From assembly GCF_007752535.1 (NCBI RefSeq), contig NZ_CP036426.1, positions 4,526,001 through 4,590,000 of the forward strand: a stretch of 64,000 nt of DNA, given 5' to 3'. The position numbers were made by a program, and so were the translations under genes. The notes under the pieces were generated by a model. It did no database searches. It was not told the DNA's origin and saw only the letters and a list, made by a program, of their open reading frames with translations. Below, piece by piece: positions 25,293 to 33,631 of the stretch. Numbering within the stretch: position 1 is the first letter of the stretch; every line of letters starts with the position of its first letter. Origin of the DNA: Tautonia plasticadhaerens. GTDB lineage: Bacteria; Planctomycetota; Planctomycetia; Isosphaerales; Isosphaeraceae.

Positions 25293-25897
25293 CCGGTCTC
25301 CGGCCCCCCCCCCGAGGACGGGGGATCGGGTCGGGAGGCCTCACGCATGGGCAAGAGGACGCGAAGCCGGCTGGCCAACCAGGCCACCAGCAGCAGCCCC
25401 AGGCCGATCCTCGTCGGCCGGGGCGAGAGCCAGCCGAGCCGGCCCGCCCCCAGGGTGAGGCTCGCCAGCAGGGTCGAGCCGGAGGCGAAGGCGAGCGGCC
25501 ACCGGGCCAGCCCCGGGAAGCTCGAGGCCAGGCCGAGGCCCCGCATCGTCACGTCCCCCAGGGCGAGGGCGGCCCCGCCGATCAGCAGGGCGGCGAGCAC
25601 GATCGGCAGCCGCTGGCGGAGGTGTCCCGCATCGGAGAGATTCGCCAGCGCCCGCGAGAGGTGGTCGTCGGCGGTGAGCAGGAAGTCCCCCCTGCGGAGG
25701 CTGGGGAGACCGGACGCCCCTCCCGGACCGTCGCCGGCCCGGGCCCGGGCGTCGAGGCGCTGGGCCTCGACGCTCGGCAGCGGGACGGCGAGGAGCCAGA
25801 TCAGCGCGGCCAGTTGCAAGACGGCGACCAGGGCGACCGCCCAGGGCCCCCGGCCCGGGCCCGGCGGGGGTGTCAGAGCGTCGGCCCGATCGACCAC
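25289..25897 (-). CDS. Four-helix membrane protein, probable N-terminal part of the next glycosyltransferase
   Basis: A 202-residue protein with helices at about 18-39, 97-115, 131-150 and 163-182 and a polar loop (41-95) that contains a GDFLLTADDHLSRAL stretch. The last two helices and the GAGRLGWLSP turn resemble the N-terminal membrane part of large GT-C glycosyltransferases. The C-terminus ends in three glycines encoded by ten Gs, then Pro-Glu-Thr-Gly and a stop that overlaps the start of the following glycosyltransferase. It overlaps the end of the altronate dehydratase gene by 25 bases. As a free-standing protein I do not recognise it. Confidence 0.7.
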   Translation of the reverse strand: MVDRADALTPPPGPGRGPWAVALVAVLQLAALIWLLAVPLPSVEAQRLDARARAGDGPGGASGLPSLRRGDFLLTADDHLSRALANLSDAGHLRQRLPIVLAALLIGGAALALGDVTMRGLGLASSFPGLARWPLAFASGSTLLASLTLGAGRLGWLSPRPTRIGLGLLLVAWLASRLRVLLPMREASRPDPPSSGGGPETG

Positions 25898-27450
25898 GGG
25901 GCGAACTCCTCCTCGCCGACGCCCGCCGACTCGCTCCTCGTCTGCGAGCCGCCGGCCACGTCCAGGATCAGGTCGAACAGGCGTCGGCCGACCGACTCGA
26001 CCGGCTCCCCGGCCAGCACGGTCCCGGCGTCGAGGTCCATGTCCTCCCGGAGCCGGTCATACATCGGGGTATTCGTGGCCACCTTCACCGTCGGGGTCGG
26101 CTTCAGGCCGGAGACGCTCCCCCGGCCGGTGGTGAAGACGAGCACGTTGCACCCCCCCGCGGCCAGGCCGGTCAGGCTCACCGGGTCGTAGCCGGGGGTG
26201 TCCATGAACAGGAAGCCGGGCCTGGTGATCGGCTCGGCGTACCCGAGCACGTCGACCAGGGCGGTCGAGCCCCCCTTGGCCACGGCGCCGAGCGACTTCT
26301 CGTAGATCGTCGTCAGCCCCCCCTCCTTGTTACCGGGGGAGGGGTTATTGTTGATCTCGGCCCCGAAGACGCCGGTGTACCACTCCCACCATTTGATGCG
26401 ATCGACCAGCTTCCGCCCGACCTCCTCGCTGACAGCCCGTCGCGTGAGCAGGTGCTCGGCCCCGTAGATCTCGGGCGTCTCGGCGAGGACGGCGGAGCCC
26501 CCCTGGGCCACGATCAGGTCGGCGGCCACGCCGAGGGCGGGGTTCGCGGTAACCCCGGAGTTCCCGTCGGAGCCGCCGCACTCCAGGCCGACGACGAGCT
26601 TCGAGGCCGGTTGCTCCGTCCTTCGCCAGTCGTTGGCGGCGGGCATCAGGCGGTGGACGGCCTCGACGGCCGCCTCGACCGTCCGGGCGATGCCGCCCTC
26701 CTCCTGGATGTTCAGGACCCGGGGGCGGGCGGGATCGACCGGACGGCCGCCCTCCCGGGCGCTCCCCAGGGTGACGAGGTCCCGGGACTCGACCAGGTGG
26801 CCGGCGAAGCCGACCTCGCAGCCGAGGCCGATCAGGACGTAACCGGCCACGTTCGGGTGGTTGGCGAATCCGGCCAGGACGCGTTGGAGCTGCCGGTGGT
26901 CGGGCCCCTCGAACTGGAGCCCGCAGCCCCCCTTGTGGGTGATGGCGAAGACGCCGTCGAGGTTGGGATATTCGCGTTTCCAGGAGCCGTCCCGGAAGCG
27001 GTCGGCCACGTACTTCGAGACGCTGGCCGAGCAGTTCACCGTGCTGATGACCGCCAGGTAGTTCCTCGTGCCGACCCGGCCGTCGGGCCTGAGGAAGCCG
27101 GGGAAGGTGCGCAGACGGTCGGCGACCGGGGCCTCGGGCCGCTCCGAGGCGAAGGCATAGTCGCGCTCGAACAGGTCGGCCCGGACGTTGTGGACGTGCA
27201 CCCAGGTCCCGGCGGGGATGGCGACCGAGGCGAAGCCGATGATCTGCCCGTACTTGAGCACGGGGGCCCCTTCCGGGATGTCGACCACGGCCATCTTGTG
27301 CCCCGGGCGGATCGGCCCCCGGGCCTCGACCTCCAGGCCGTCGACCGGGACGGCGGCCCCCTGCGGGATCCCCCTGGCCGCGACGGCCACGTTGTCGCTC
27401 TCCCGTAACCGGACCGCCGCCGGTGCTCGATCGCCGATCGCCGTCGCCAT
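25873..27450 (-). CDS. uxaA: Altronate dehydratase (UxaA family)
   Basis: A 525-residue UxaA-type dehydratase, which removes water from D-altronate to give 2-keto-3-deoxygluconate in galacturonate breakdown; relatives act on galactarate or other aldonates. An N-terminal SAF domain (about 10-95, with GHKMAVVDIPEGAPVLKYGQ) is followed by the large catalytic part with GTRNYLAVISTVNCSA, HKGGCG, GLGCEVG and ECGGSDGNSGVTANPA. Full length and undamaged. No uronate isomerase or mannonate gene is nearby. The downstream membrane gene overlaps it by 25 bases, so transcription may be shared though the functions differ. Confidence 0.92.
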   Translation of the reverse strand: MATAIGDRAPAAVRLRESDNVAVAARGIPQGAAVPVDGLEVEARGPIRPGHKMAVVDIPEGAPVLKYGQIIGFASVAIPAGTWVHVHNVRADLFERDYAFASERPEAPVADRLRTFPGFLRPDGRVGTRNYLAVISTVNCSASVSKYVADRFRDGSWKREYPNLDGVFAITHKGGCGLQFEGPDHRQLQRVLAGFANHPNVAGYVLIGLGCEVGFAGHLVESRDLVTLGSAREGGRPVDPARPRVLNIQEEGGIARTVEAAVEAVHRLMPAANDWRRTEQPASKLVVGLECGGSDGNSGVTANPALGVAADLIVAQGGSAVLAETPEIYGAEHLLTRRAVSEEVGRKLVDRIKWWEWYTGVFGAEINNNPSPGNKEGGLTTIYEKSLGAVAKGGSTALVDVLGYAEPITRPGFLFMDTPGYDPVSLTGLAAGGCNVLVFTTGRGSVSGLKPTPTVKVATNTPMYDRLREDMDLDAGTVLAGEPVESVGRRLFDLILDVAGGSQTRSESAGVGEEEFAPWSIGPTL

Positions 27451-27552
27451 GCCCCGCCCCCGCTGACCCCACCCCTTCGGATCCCGGATCGTCCCCCGTC
27501 CAGTCTATTGCCCGCCCCCCGTCGCCGCGAGGCGGTTCGGCCGGGCGGGGGA

Positions 27553-28185
27553 TCAGGCGCGATCGGCGGGGCGGGCCCCGTAGGAGTGCAGGTGCCCCAG
27601 GAGCTGGTCGACCACGGTCCGCAGGGGGGCCACCGACCCTCGGGTCTTCGCCAGCAGGATGCCGCCCTGGATCGCGGCGAGGCAGAACTCGGAGAGGGCC
27701 TCGGGGTCGGCGTCGGCCCGGAGCAGGCCGGCGGCCCGCATCGTCGAGAGGCCCCGGCCGAGGTGGCCCCGCCAGCGCCCGAAGTAGCGCTCGATCTCCT
27801 CCCGGACCTCCGGGTCGTGGTCCGCCATCTCGTAGGCGATCCGGCCGATGGGGCAGCCGGGGCAGCACCGGAGGTCGTGGGAGGCGGCCATCGCCTCGAA
27901 CCAGTCCCGGAGCCCGTCCCACGACCCGAGCCCGGCGAGCAGCGCCCCCTGGGACTCGAAGACGCGGTCGGCCCGGTCCCTCAGGGCGGCCCGGACGAGG
28001 GACTCCTTGCTGCCGAAGTGGTGGTAGAACTGCCCCTTGCCCGTCCCGGAGGCCTCCAGGATGTCGTCGACGCTCGTGGCGTGGACCCCCTTCGAGTGGA
28101 ACAGGTCGGTCGCCGCCCGCAGGATCGTCTCCCGGGTCCGGCGGCCCCGAGCGGTCGGGGAGGTGGGTGTCTGGGATTTGCTCAT
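27553..28185 (-). CDS. TetR-family transcriptional regulator
   Basis: A 210-residue repressor-type protein. The helix-turn-helix is at about 17-62 (RETILRAATDLFHSKGVHAT, then DDILEASGTGKGQFYHHFGSKE). The C-terminal ligand domain begins with a CCPGCPIG motif, as in the LmrA/YxaF-type regulators. ATG 28185 overlaps the stop of the upstream YkgJ-type gene as ATGA, so the regulator is translationally coupled to it and may control that pair. The altronate dehydratase gene lies 102 bases downstream and is another possible target. Confidence 0.92.
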   Translation of the reverse strand: MSKSQTPTSPTARGRRTRETILRAATDLFHSKGVHATSVDDILEASGTGKGQFYHHFGSKESLVRAALRDRADRVFESQGALLAGLGSWDGLRDWFEAMAASHDLRCCPGCPIGRIAYEMADHDPEVREEIERYFGRWRGHLGRGLSTMRAAGLLRADADPEALSEFCLAAIQGGILLAKTRGSVAPLRTVVDQLLGHLHSYGARPADRA

Positions 28186-28970
28186 GATTCCACATCACAG
28201 TCGGTCGATCCGCCGCCGTCCCCCCGGATCCGGCCGGCGGGGGCATCAACCCCCCCGAGCGCCGAGGCGAGGGCCACGTCCAGCGGCATCATCGAGCCCG
28301 GGTCGAGGTGCCCCGCCGTCCATCGCGACAGGGCGACCCGGGCGGCCCCCCAGATGACATCATAGCGGACCAGTCGGAGCGAAGAATCCTCGACCTCGGG
28401 ATCGGCCCGGTAGCGCCGGCAGATCTCGACGTCGGTCGAGTTCTCCCGCCGGCAGTTCACCGGGCGGGCCTCGTAGGCCCGGCATCGGCCCCCCGCCTCG
28501 TCGAGCAGCGGGCAGGGCCTCCGGACCCGGGCCAGCGCCTTCGGGTCGTCGGCGATCTGCCGGAACCGGGCCGACTCGCCCTCGAGCCGGGCACGAAGGG
28601 CCGCAACTTCCTCTGCCGACCAGCGGCCCCGGACGTAATCGGCCAGGGTCAGGGCCTCCAGCCCCGTCACGGCGACGTGCTGGTAGCAGCAGTGGGCACA
28701 TCCCGTCGCGCAGGCGGGCTCCGGCGCGATCGGCAGGCCGGCGTCGGCCGATCGTCGCCTCCACATGGCGTCCCGCTCGGCCGCCCAGGCGTCGACGATC
28801 CGGTAGAGCCGCCCGAGCGGGGGATCCCCCGGGAGGGGGGGGAGGAGGGCGTCCAGCCGCCCCAGGAGTTCCGAGACGAGTCCCTCCAGCGACCAGCCGT
28901 CCCTCGCCGGGCGTGACCGGAGCCTCCGGGCTCGAGGACGTCGGCGGTGGGGGCGTCGGGGGCGTGACAC
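28182..28970 (-). CDS. YkgJ-family cysteine-cluster protein (metal-chelating)
   Basis: A protein of the YkgJ/CxxCxxCC family, small metal-binding proteins of unclear role. The two Cys clusters are plain: ACATGCAHCCYQHV and CPLLDEAGGRCRAYEARPVN followed by C and a later C. The family usually binds Fe or Zn. The start is uncertain: I give GTG 28970, the only good upstream start, which puts a very basic 20-residue leader before the conserved part; a start nearer residue 24 of this call, using a rare codon, is possible. Its stop overlaps the TetR start (ATGA). Confidence 0.8.
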   Translation of the reverse strand: MSRPRRPHRRRPRARRLRSRPARDGWSLEGLVSELLGRLDALLPPLPGDPPLGRLYRIVDAWAAERDAMWRRRSADAGLPIAPEPACATGCAHCCYQHVAVTGLEALTLADYVRGRWSAEEVAALRARLEGESARFRQIADDPKALARVRRPCPLLDEAGGRCRAYEARPVNCRRENSTDVEICRRYRADPEVEDSSLRLVRYDVIWGAARVALSRWTAGHLDPGSMMPLDVALASALGGVDAPAGRIRGDGGGSTDCDVES

Positions 28971-29010
28971 GGTGCTCGGCCTCGGTGCAGGGGGGGCGGG
29001 CGGCGGGCCG

Positions 29011-29289
29011 TCAGGCCAGTGGGCTCTCCCCGGCGAAGACGGCGCGGAAGCGGCCGGGGGCGTCGGCGTCGGGGGAGACGTGGTCGATGGCGAGATCCCC
29101 GGTCCGGCCGTCCTCCAGCATGAGTGTGTACATGATGCCCGGGCGGACGGCGTCCTCCTCCGAGACGACGAGGTAGCCGTTCCAGTTCGGCTTCGTCCCG
29201 TCCTGGGCGCCGAGGTACTCGATGTAGACGTTGGCGGGCGAGAGGCAGGGCTCGGGCCCGTCGAGCAGCCGTCCTCGGAAGTGGTGCAT
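29011..29289 (-). CDS. Small protein of unknown function, 92 residues
   Basis: A compact, well-composed small protein (MHHFRGRLLDGPEPCLSPAN start, then VYIEYLGAQDGTKPNWNGYL) with no signal peptide, helix or known motif. Asp/Glu/Gly content and predicted alternating strands suggest a small beta fold. It lies 40 bases downstream of the chosen YkgJ start and 115 bases from the stop of the TIM-barrel isomerase gene, all on one strand. I judge it real because its composition is unlike the Arg/Pro-rich false frames around it. Confidence 0.65.
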   Translation of the reverse strand: MHHFRGRLLDGPEPCLSPANVYIEYLGAQDGTKPNWNGYLVVSEEDAVRPGIMYTLMLEDGRTGDLAIDHVSPDADAPGRFRAVFAGESPLA

Positions 29290-29404
29290 GGTCCGGTCCT
29301 CAGCGGGGGAAGCGGCCGGGGGGTGCGGCCCGATCCCGCGTCGGGGTCGGGCGCGGGATCGGGGCGGGCCGTCGGGGTGCGGCCCGCCCCTTCGAGGGCC
29401 GGGG

Positions 29405-30331
29405 TCAGAACGAGTCGCACTCGATGTAGGCGTTGATCACGGCGAGCTCGCCCTCCTTGCCGGGGCGGGAGTTGCCGTGCTCCATGCCGAGGATGCCGTC
29501 GAAGCCCCTCCCGTGGATGTGCTTGAAGATGTTCCGATAGTTCATCTCGCCGGTGGTCGGCTCCTTCCGGCCGGGGTTGTCCCCCGTCTGGAAGTAGGCG
29601 ACCTCGGACCAGGCGGTGTCGATGTTGGGGATGATGTTCCCCTCGCTGATCTGCTGGTGGTACATGTCGAAGAGGATCTTGCAAGACGGGTGCCCGACCG
29701 ACTTGCAGACGAGGTACGCCTGCGGGATCTGCCAGAGGAACAGCTCGGGGTGGTTGGCGTAATGGTTCAGGGGCTCCAGGACCATGACCAGGCCGCTCGG
29801 CTCGCAGAGGTCGCAGCAGCGCTTGAGCAGCTCGACGACGTTCACCGTCTGGTAGTCCAGCGGCAAGCGGTGGTCGAAGATGCCGGGGACGACCGTGGTC
29901 CACTTCGCGTTGACCCGCTTGGCCGTCTCGACGGCCTGCTTGACGTCGGCCAGCACCTTCTCGGCGGAGTCGGGGTTCCCGGAGGCGAAGGTCGGCTCCT
30001 CGAAGCTCCCGGTGGCGACGAAGACCCCCATCTCCAGGCCCAGTCGCCCCATCTCCCGGGCGATCTGCTCCTGCTCCTCGACGGGCCGCCGCATCATGCC
30101 GTTGTCCTCGAGGGCGCGGAAGCCGACGTCCTTGATGAACTTCAGCTCGTCGATCACCCCGCCGGGGGCGTGGGCGCGGAACATGTCGAAGTGCGGCGCG
30201 TACTTCAGCCTGAAGTCGTGATGAGGGGCCTCTCCGGAGGTGTCCTGCCCGGCGGCGGCGGGGGAGGCGGCCCCCAGGGAGGCGCCGGCGGCCAGGCCGG
30301 CGGCGACGAACTCTCGGCGGTTGATCGACAT
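29405..30331 (-). CDS. Second hydroxypyruvate isomerase-like TIM-barrel protein with Tat signal
   Basis: A 308-residue exported TIM barrel of the Hyi/xylose-isomerase-like superfamily. The Tat signal is clear: NRREFVAAGLAAGASLGAAS at 4-23 then a PAAAGQ cleavage region. Candidate metal-site segments are VMVLEPLNHY, CKILFDMYHQQ, YFQTGDNPGRKEP and GILGMEHGN. It differs clearly from the first homologue (3935-4831) in the barrel core, so the two are old paralogues. It is transcribed divergently from a glycosyltransferase gene 359 bases away. Substrate unknown; extracytoplasmic location suggests a role other than central metabolism. Confidence 0.85.
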   Translation of the reverse strand: MSINRREFVAAGLAAGASLGAASPAAAGQDTSGEAPHHDFRLKYAPHFDMFRAHAPGGVIDELKFIKDVGFRALEDNGMMRRPVEEQEQIAREMGRLGLEMGVFVATGSFEEPTFASGNPDSAEKVLADVKQAVETAKRVNAKWTTVVPGIFDHRLPLDYQTVNVVELLKRCCDLCEPSGLVMVLEPLNHYANHPELFLWQIPQAYLVCKSVGHPSCKILFDMYHQQISEGNIIPNIDTAWSEVAYFQTGDNPGRKEPTTGEMNYRNIFKHIHGRGFDGILGMEHGNSRPGKEGELAVINAYIECDSF

Positions 30332-30690
30332 GGAGAGGCTCGCTCGATTCGATTCGGGAAGAGTATCCGTCCGCCGCCCGGCCCTCCGGGCGGCGATCCG
30401 AATTCCCCCGAATGTACCACCGGGGGCGCCCGCGACAACGGCCCTGCGCCGGAGAGGGTCGGGATCTCATCCGGAGTCGCGGAGTCGCGGAGGGATCGGG
30501 GGAGGACCGGGCATCGCTCGGGGACCCCGGACCGCCCTTTCGGCTGGCTTCTCCCCGTCTCCGGGTGGGATCCCCCCTCCGGATCCGCCTTGGCAGGATC
30601 GGCCGATCGGCTAAGATCGCGGCCACCCATCGTCCGAGCCCCGCCGTGGCGACCCCCCGGCATCGGTCGAGATCCGTCAGGGAGGACGGC
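30332..30690. other. Divergent intergenic region
   Basis: It holds the promoters of the TIM-barrel gene (minus) and the glycosyltransferase operon (plus). An 8-base tandem repeat GGAGTCGC occurs twice and a half at 30473-30492. No gene is seen. A good promoter candidate is listed separately. Confidence 0.6.
30590..30617 (+). promoter_or_regulatory. Sigma70-like promoter for the glycosyltransferase/bi-kinase operon
   Basis: TTGGCA (30590-30595), a 16-base spacer, then TAAGAT (30612-30617), 74 bases before the start codon at 30691. It is among the best matches to a -35/-10 pair I see in the window. Confidence 0.5.
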
Positions 30691-31770
30691 ATGAAGGCCC
30701 TGGCACTGGTCGAGTCCCCCGACCACGTCTGTTGCCGATACCGGATCCGGCCCTTCGAGGCCGCCCTGGCGGGCCTCGGGTGGTCGCTGGCGGTGGAGGG
30801 GCTCGCCCGGGGGCCGGTCGCCAGACCGGCGCAACTGCGGGGGGCCCGGCGATTCGACGCGGTGATCCTCCAGCGGAAGCTGCCCTCGGCCTGGGAGTTC
30901 GAGGTCCTCCGACGGTCGAGCCGGCGACTCGTCTTCGACCTCGACGACGCCGTCTTCTGGCGGGACTCCTACCACCCCCGGGGGCAGCAGAGCGCCTCCC
31001 GATGGGCCCGATTCTCCCGGCTCGCCCGGCGGGCCGACGCGGTGATCGCCGGCAACGATTTCCTCGCCGGCCGGGCGCTGCGCGCCGGGGCCGGCGAGGG
31101 GGCCGTCCATCGCATCCCCACCTGCGTCGACCCCGCCCGCTATCCGATCCGGGAGCACGCGCCGGGCGCCCCGGTCCGACTGGCATGGATCGGCTCGTCG
31201 AGCACGATGCGGGGGATCGAGGGACGCCGGGACCTCTGGGACCGGATCGCCCGGGAGGTGCCGGGCATCCGGATGAGGGTCATCAGCGACCGGGCCCCCG
31301 ACCTGGGGGCGATGCCCGTCGAGTTCGTCCCCTGGTCCGAGGCGACCGAGGCCGCCGCCCTGGCGGAGTGCGACGCGGGGGTCTCCTGGACGCCGGACGA
31401 CCCCTGGAGCCGGGGCAAGTGCGGCCTCAAGGTGCTCCAGTACCTCGCCGCGGGCCTGCCCGTCGTGGCCAACCCGGTCGGCGTGCACGGGGAGATGGTG
31501 GCGAACGGCCGGTCGGGATTCCTGGTCGACTCGGACGACGACTGGCTCGTCGCCGTCGGCCGGCTCGCCGACGATGCCGACCTCCGGCGCCGGTTGGGCC
31601 GGGAGGCCCGGGGGGCGGTCGAGCGGGATTTCTCGGCCGACCGCTGGGCGTCCCGGTTCGCCGAGGTGGTGACGGGCCGGGCGGTCGGCTCGACGCCCCG
31701 GCCCCGCCTCGGGCCGGGGGATGTCCGTGGCGCGTGTCGCCCGGGACCGGCCGGGGGCTCTCGGCGATGA
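30691..31770 (+). CDS. GT4-like glycosyltransferase
   Basis: A 359-residue GT-B glycosyltransferase. The N-terminal domain begins with KALALVESPDHVCCRYRIRP; the C-terminal domain has the usual pattern with VRLAWIGSSSTMRGIE, a GKCGLKVLQYLAAGLPVVAN segment (nucleotide-sugar site) and GVHGEMVANGRSGFLV. GGGAGGACGGC precedes ATG 30691. The stop overlaps the start of the tandem kinase gene (ATGA), so the two proteins are coupled. Such pairs suggest building and phosphorylating a surface lipid glycan. Donor and acceptor unknown. Confidence 0.88.
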   Translation: MKALALVESPDHVCCRYRIRPFEAALAGLGWSLAVEGLARGPVARPAQLRGARRFDAVILQRKLPSAWEFEVLRRSSRRLVFDLDDAVFWRDSYHPRGQQSASRWARFSRLARRADAVIAGNDFLAGRALRAGAGEGAVHRIPTCVDPARYPIREHAPGAPVRLAWIGSSSTMRGIEGRRDLWDRIAREVPGIRMRVISDRAPDLGAMPVEFVPWSEATEAAALAECDAGVSWTPDDPWSRGKCGLKVLQYLAAGLPVVANPVGVHGEMVANGRSGFLVDSDDDWLVAVGRLADDADLRRRLGREARGAVERDFSADRWASRFAEVVTGRAVGSTPRPRLGPGDVRGACRPGPAGGSRR

Positions 31771-33566
31771 GCACGATCGACCAATCGCCCCGGACCCGGC
31801 CGGAAGCCCGTCCGACGGCCCCCGGGCCCGAGGGCCGGATCTTCCAGCCCCCGGACTGGGAATGGGCCCATGCCGGGGAGGTCGGCTGGTGGGTCCTCCC
31901 GGAGTGGCGAGGCGTCCTGCTGACGCCCGACGGGAGGCTCCGGCTGGACGAGTGGCGCGACCTCGGGCTGGTCGAGACGGTCAAGTCGGGCCCGCACCGG
32001 GTCGTCTGGCGGGTGGCGTTGCCGACCGGCGCCATCTACGTCAAGCAGTTCCTCGTGCCCACCTGGCGCGAGGTGCTCCGCCAGTGGTTCCGCCGCGGCA
32101 AGGGCCGGAACGAGGGGAAGCGGGCCCGGATGCTGGCGCGGATCGGCGTGCCGACCATCCGCCCGGTGGCCCTGGGGGAGCGTCGGGTCCGGAGGTTCCT
32201 GTTCGAGAACTTCCTGATCTCCCCGGAGATCGCCGACGCCACCCCGCTGGACCGCTTCCTCCGGGACGACCTGCCGGCCATGCCCCCCCGCCGGGCGGCG
32301 ATCGTCCGGCGTCGCGTGACGGTGGCGCTCGGCGCGCTCACCGCCCGCCTGCACGCCTGCGGCATGAGGCACGACGACTTCCACCCGGGGAATCTGCTGC
32401 TCCGGCTCGACGACGGCGACCGCCCCCGGCTGGCGATGATCGACCTGGACGCCCTCCGACTGGGCAAGCCGCTCGGGCCCCCCCAGGCGGCCTCGAACCT
32501 GGCCCGACTCAACCACGCCTCGCTGCTGCTGGCCTCGCGGGCCGATCGGCAGCGGTTCCTCGACGCCTACGTCGAGGCCCGGGGCGGCGAGATCGGCGAC
32601 CTGGCCCATTTCTCCCGACGCGTCGTCGGCCTGACCCGGCGCTGGGCCGAGCGGCTCTGGAGGCGACGGGCCCGCCGCTGCGTCGGCTCGAACCAGGACT
32701 TCGAGGCGATCCGACGCCGGGACCGCTGGGTCGTCTCCGGCCGATCCATCGACGCCACGACGCTCCATTCCCTGCTCGACGACCCGGACGCGCCGTTCTC
32801 CGACCCCTCGGCCGTGCTCCTGAAACACTCCCGGACGACCACGGTCGCCGAGCTGACCCTGCCGGTCGGCGGCCGGCCGACCCGGGTCGTCTACAAGCGA
32901 TTCAACCGCAAGAAGCGGCTCGAAGCCCTCCTGACGACCGTCCGGCCGTCCCGGGCCTGGCGGGCCTGGCGGGCGAACCACCACCTCCGGAGCCGGGGGC
33001 TTCCGACCCCCCCCGACTTGCTCGTCCTCGGCCGAGATGGGCGACGGGGGCCGATCCGGCTGCCGGCCGGGCCGACCGAGACGTACCTGATGACCGTCAA
33101 GGCCGAGCCGTCGACGACGCTGGCCGACTTCCTCCGGGAGGCGCTGCCGAGTCTCCCCGAGGGGGATCAACTGGCGATCCGTCGACGGCTCGCCTCGTCG
33201 CTCGGCCGGCTGCTCCGGGACCTGCACGAGCGCTGCCTGTCCGACCGGGATCTGAAGGCGTCGAATATCCTGATCGAGGGGGACCCCGGGGCGACCCGGC
33301 CGAGCCTGAGCCTGATCGACCTGGTGGGCGTCCGGCTCATCAGCCCGCTGCCGGAGGATCGCCGGATCCAGAACCTCGCCCGCCTGCTCGCCAGCCTGGC
33401 GGAACAGCCGGGGTGGTCGAGGACCGATTCGCTCCGCCTGCTGCGGGCGTACCTGCCCCAGCACGAGGCGGCGGCCGGTCGCTGGAAAGCGACCTGGCGG
33501 CGAATCTCCCGCCGGATCGACCGCAAGCGCGCCCGGAACCGGCGGCGGGGCCGCCCGATGTCCTGA
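31767..33566 (+). CDS. Tandem WaaP/Kdo-kinase-like protein with two kinase domains
   Basis: A 599-residue protein made of two lipopolysaccharide-kinase-like domains. Domain 1 (about 65-290) has Lys93 (IYVKQF), the catalytic loop HDDFHPGN (202-209) and the metal Asp226 (MIDLDAL). Domain 2 (about 345-560) has Lys377 (VYKRF), the loop SDRDLKASN (492-500) and Asp518 (LIDLVGV). Both keep the residues expected for catalysis. WaaP/KdkA relatives phosphorylate heptose or Kdo of the LPS core; here the target is unknown. No membrane helix; the ends are basic, suiting the inner face of the membrane. It overlaps the preceding glycosyltransferase gene. Confidence 0.85.
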   Translation: MSTIDQSPRTRPEARPTAPGPEGRIFQPPDWEWAHAGEVGWWVLPEWRGVLLTPDGRLRLDEWRDLGLVETVKSGPHRVVWRVALPTGAIYVKQFLVPTWREVLRQWFRRGKGRNEGKRARMLARIGVPTIRPVALGERRVRRFLFENFLISPEIADATPLDRFLRDDLPAMPPRRAAIVRRRVTVALGALTARLHACGMRHDDFHPGNLLLRLDDGDRPRLAMIDLDALRLGKPLGPPQAASNLARLNHASLLLASRADRQRFLDAYVEARGGEIGDLAHFSRRVVGLTRRWAERLWRRRARRCVGSNQDFEAIRRRDRWVVSGRSIDATTLHSLLDDPDAPFSDPSAVLLKHSRTTTVAELTLPVGGRPTRVVYKRFNRKKRLEALLTTVRPSRAWRAWRANHHLRSRGLPTPPDLLVLGRDGRRGPIRLPAGPTETYLMTVKAEPSTTLADFLREALPSLPEGDQLAIRRRLASSLGRLLRDLHERCLSDRDLKASNILIEGDPGATRPSLSLIDLVGVRLISPLPEDRRIQNLARLLASLAEQPGWSRTDSLRLLRAYLPQHEAAAGRWKATWRRISRRIDRKRARNRRRGRPMS

Positions 33567-33631
33567 ACCCGAATGCCGAGCTGCTCCGCACCCGACCGAT
33601 TCCACACCCCCGGCGAGGAGGGCCGCCCCCG

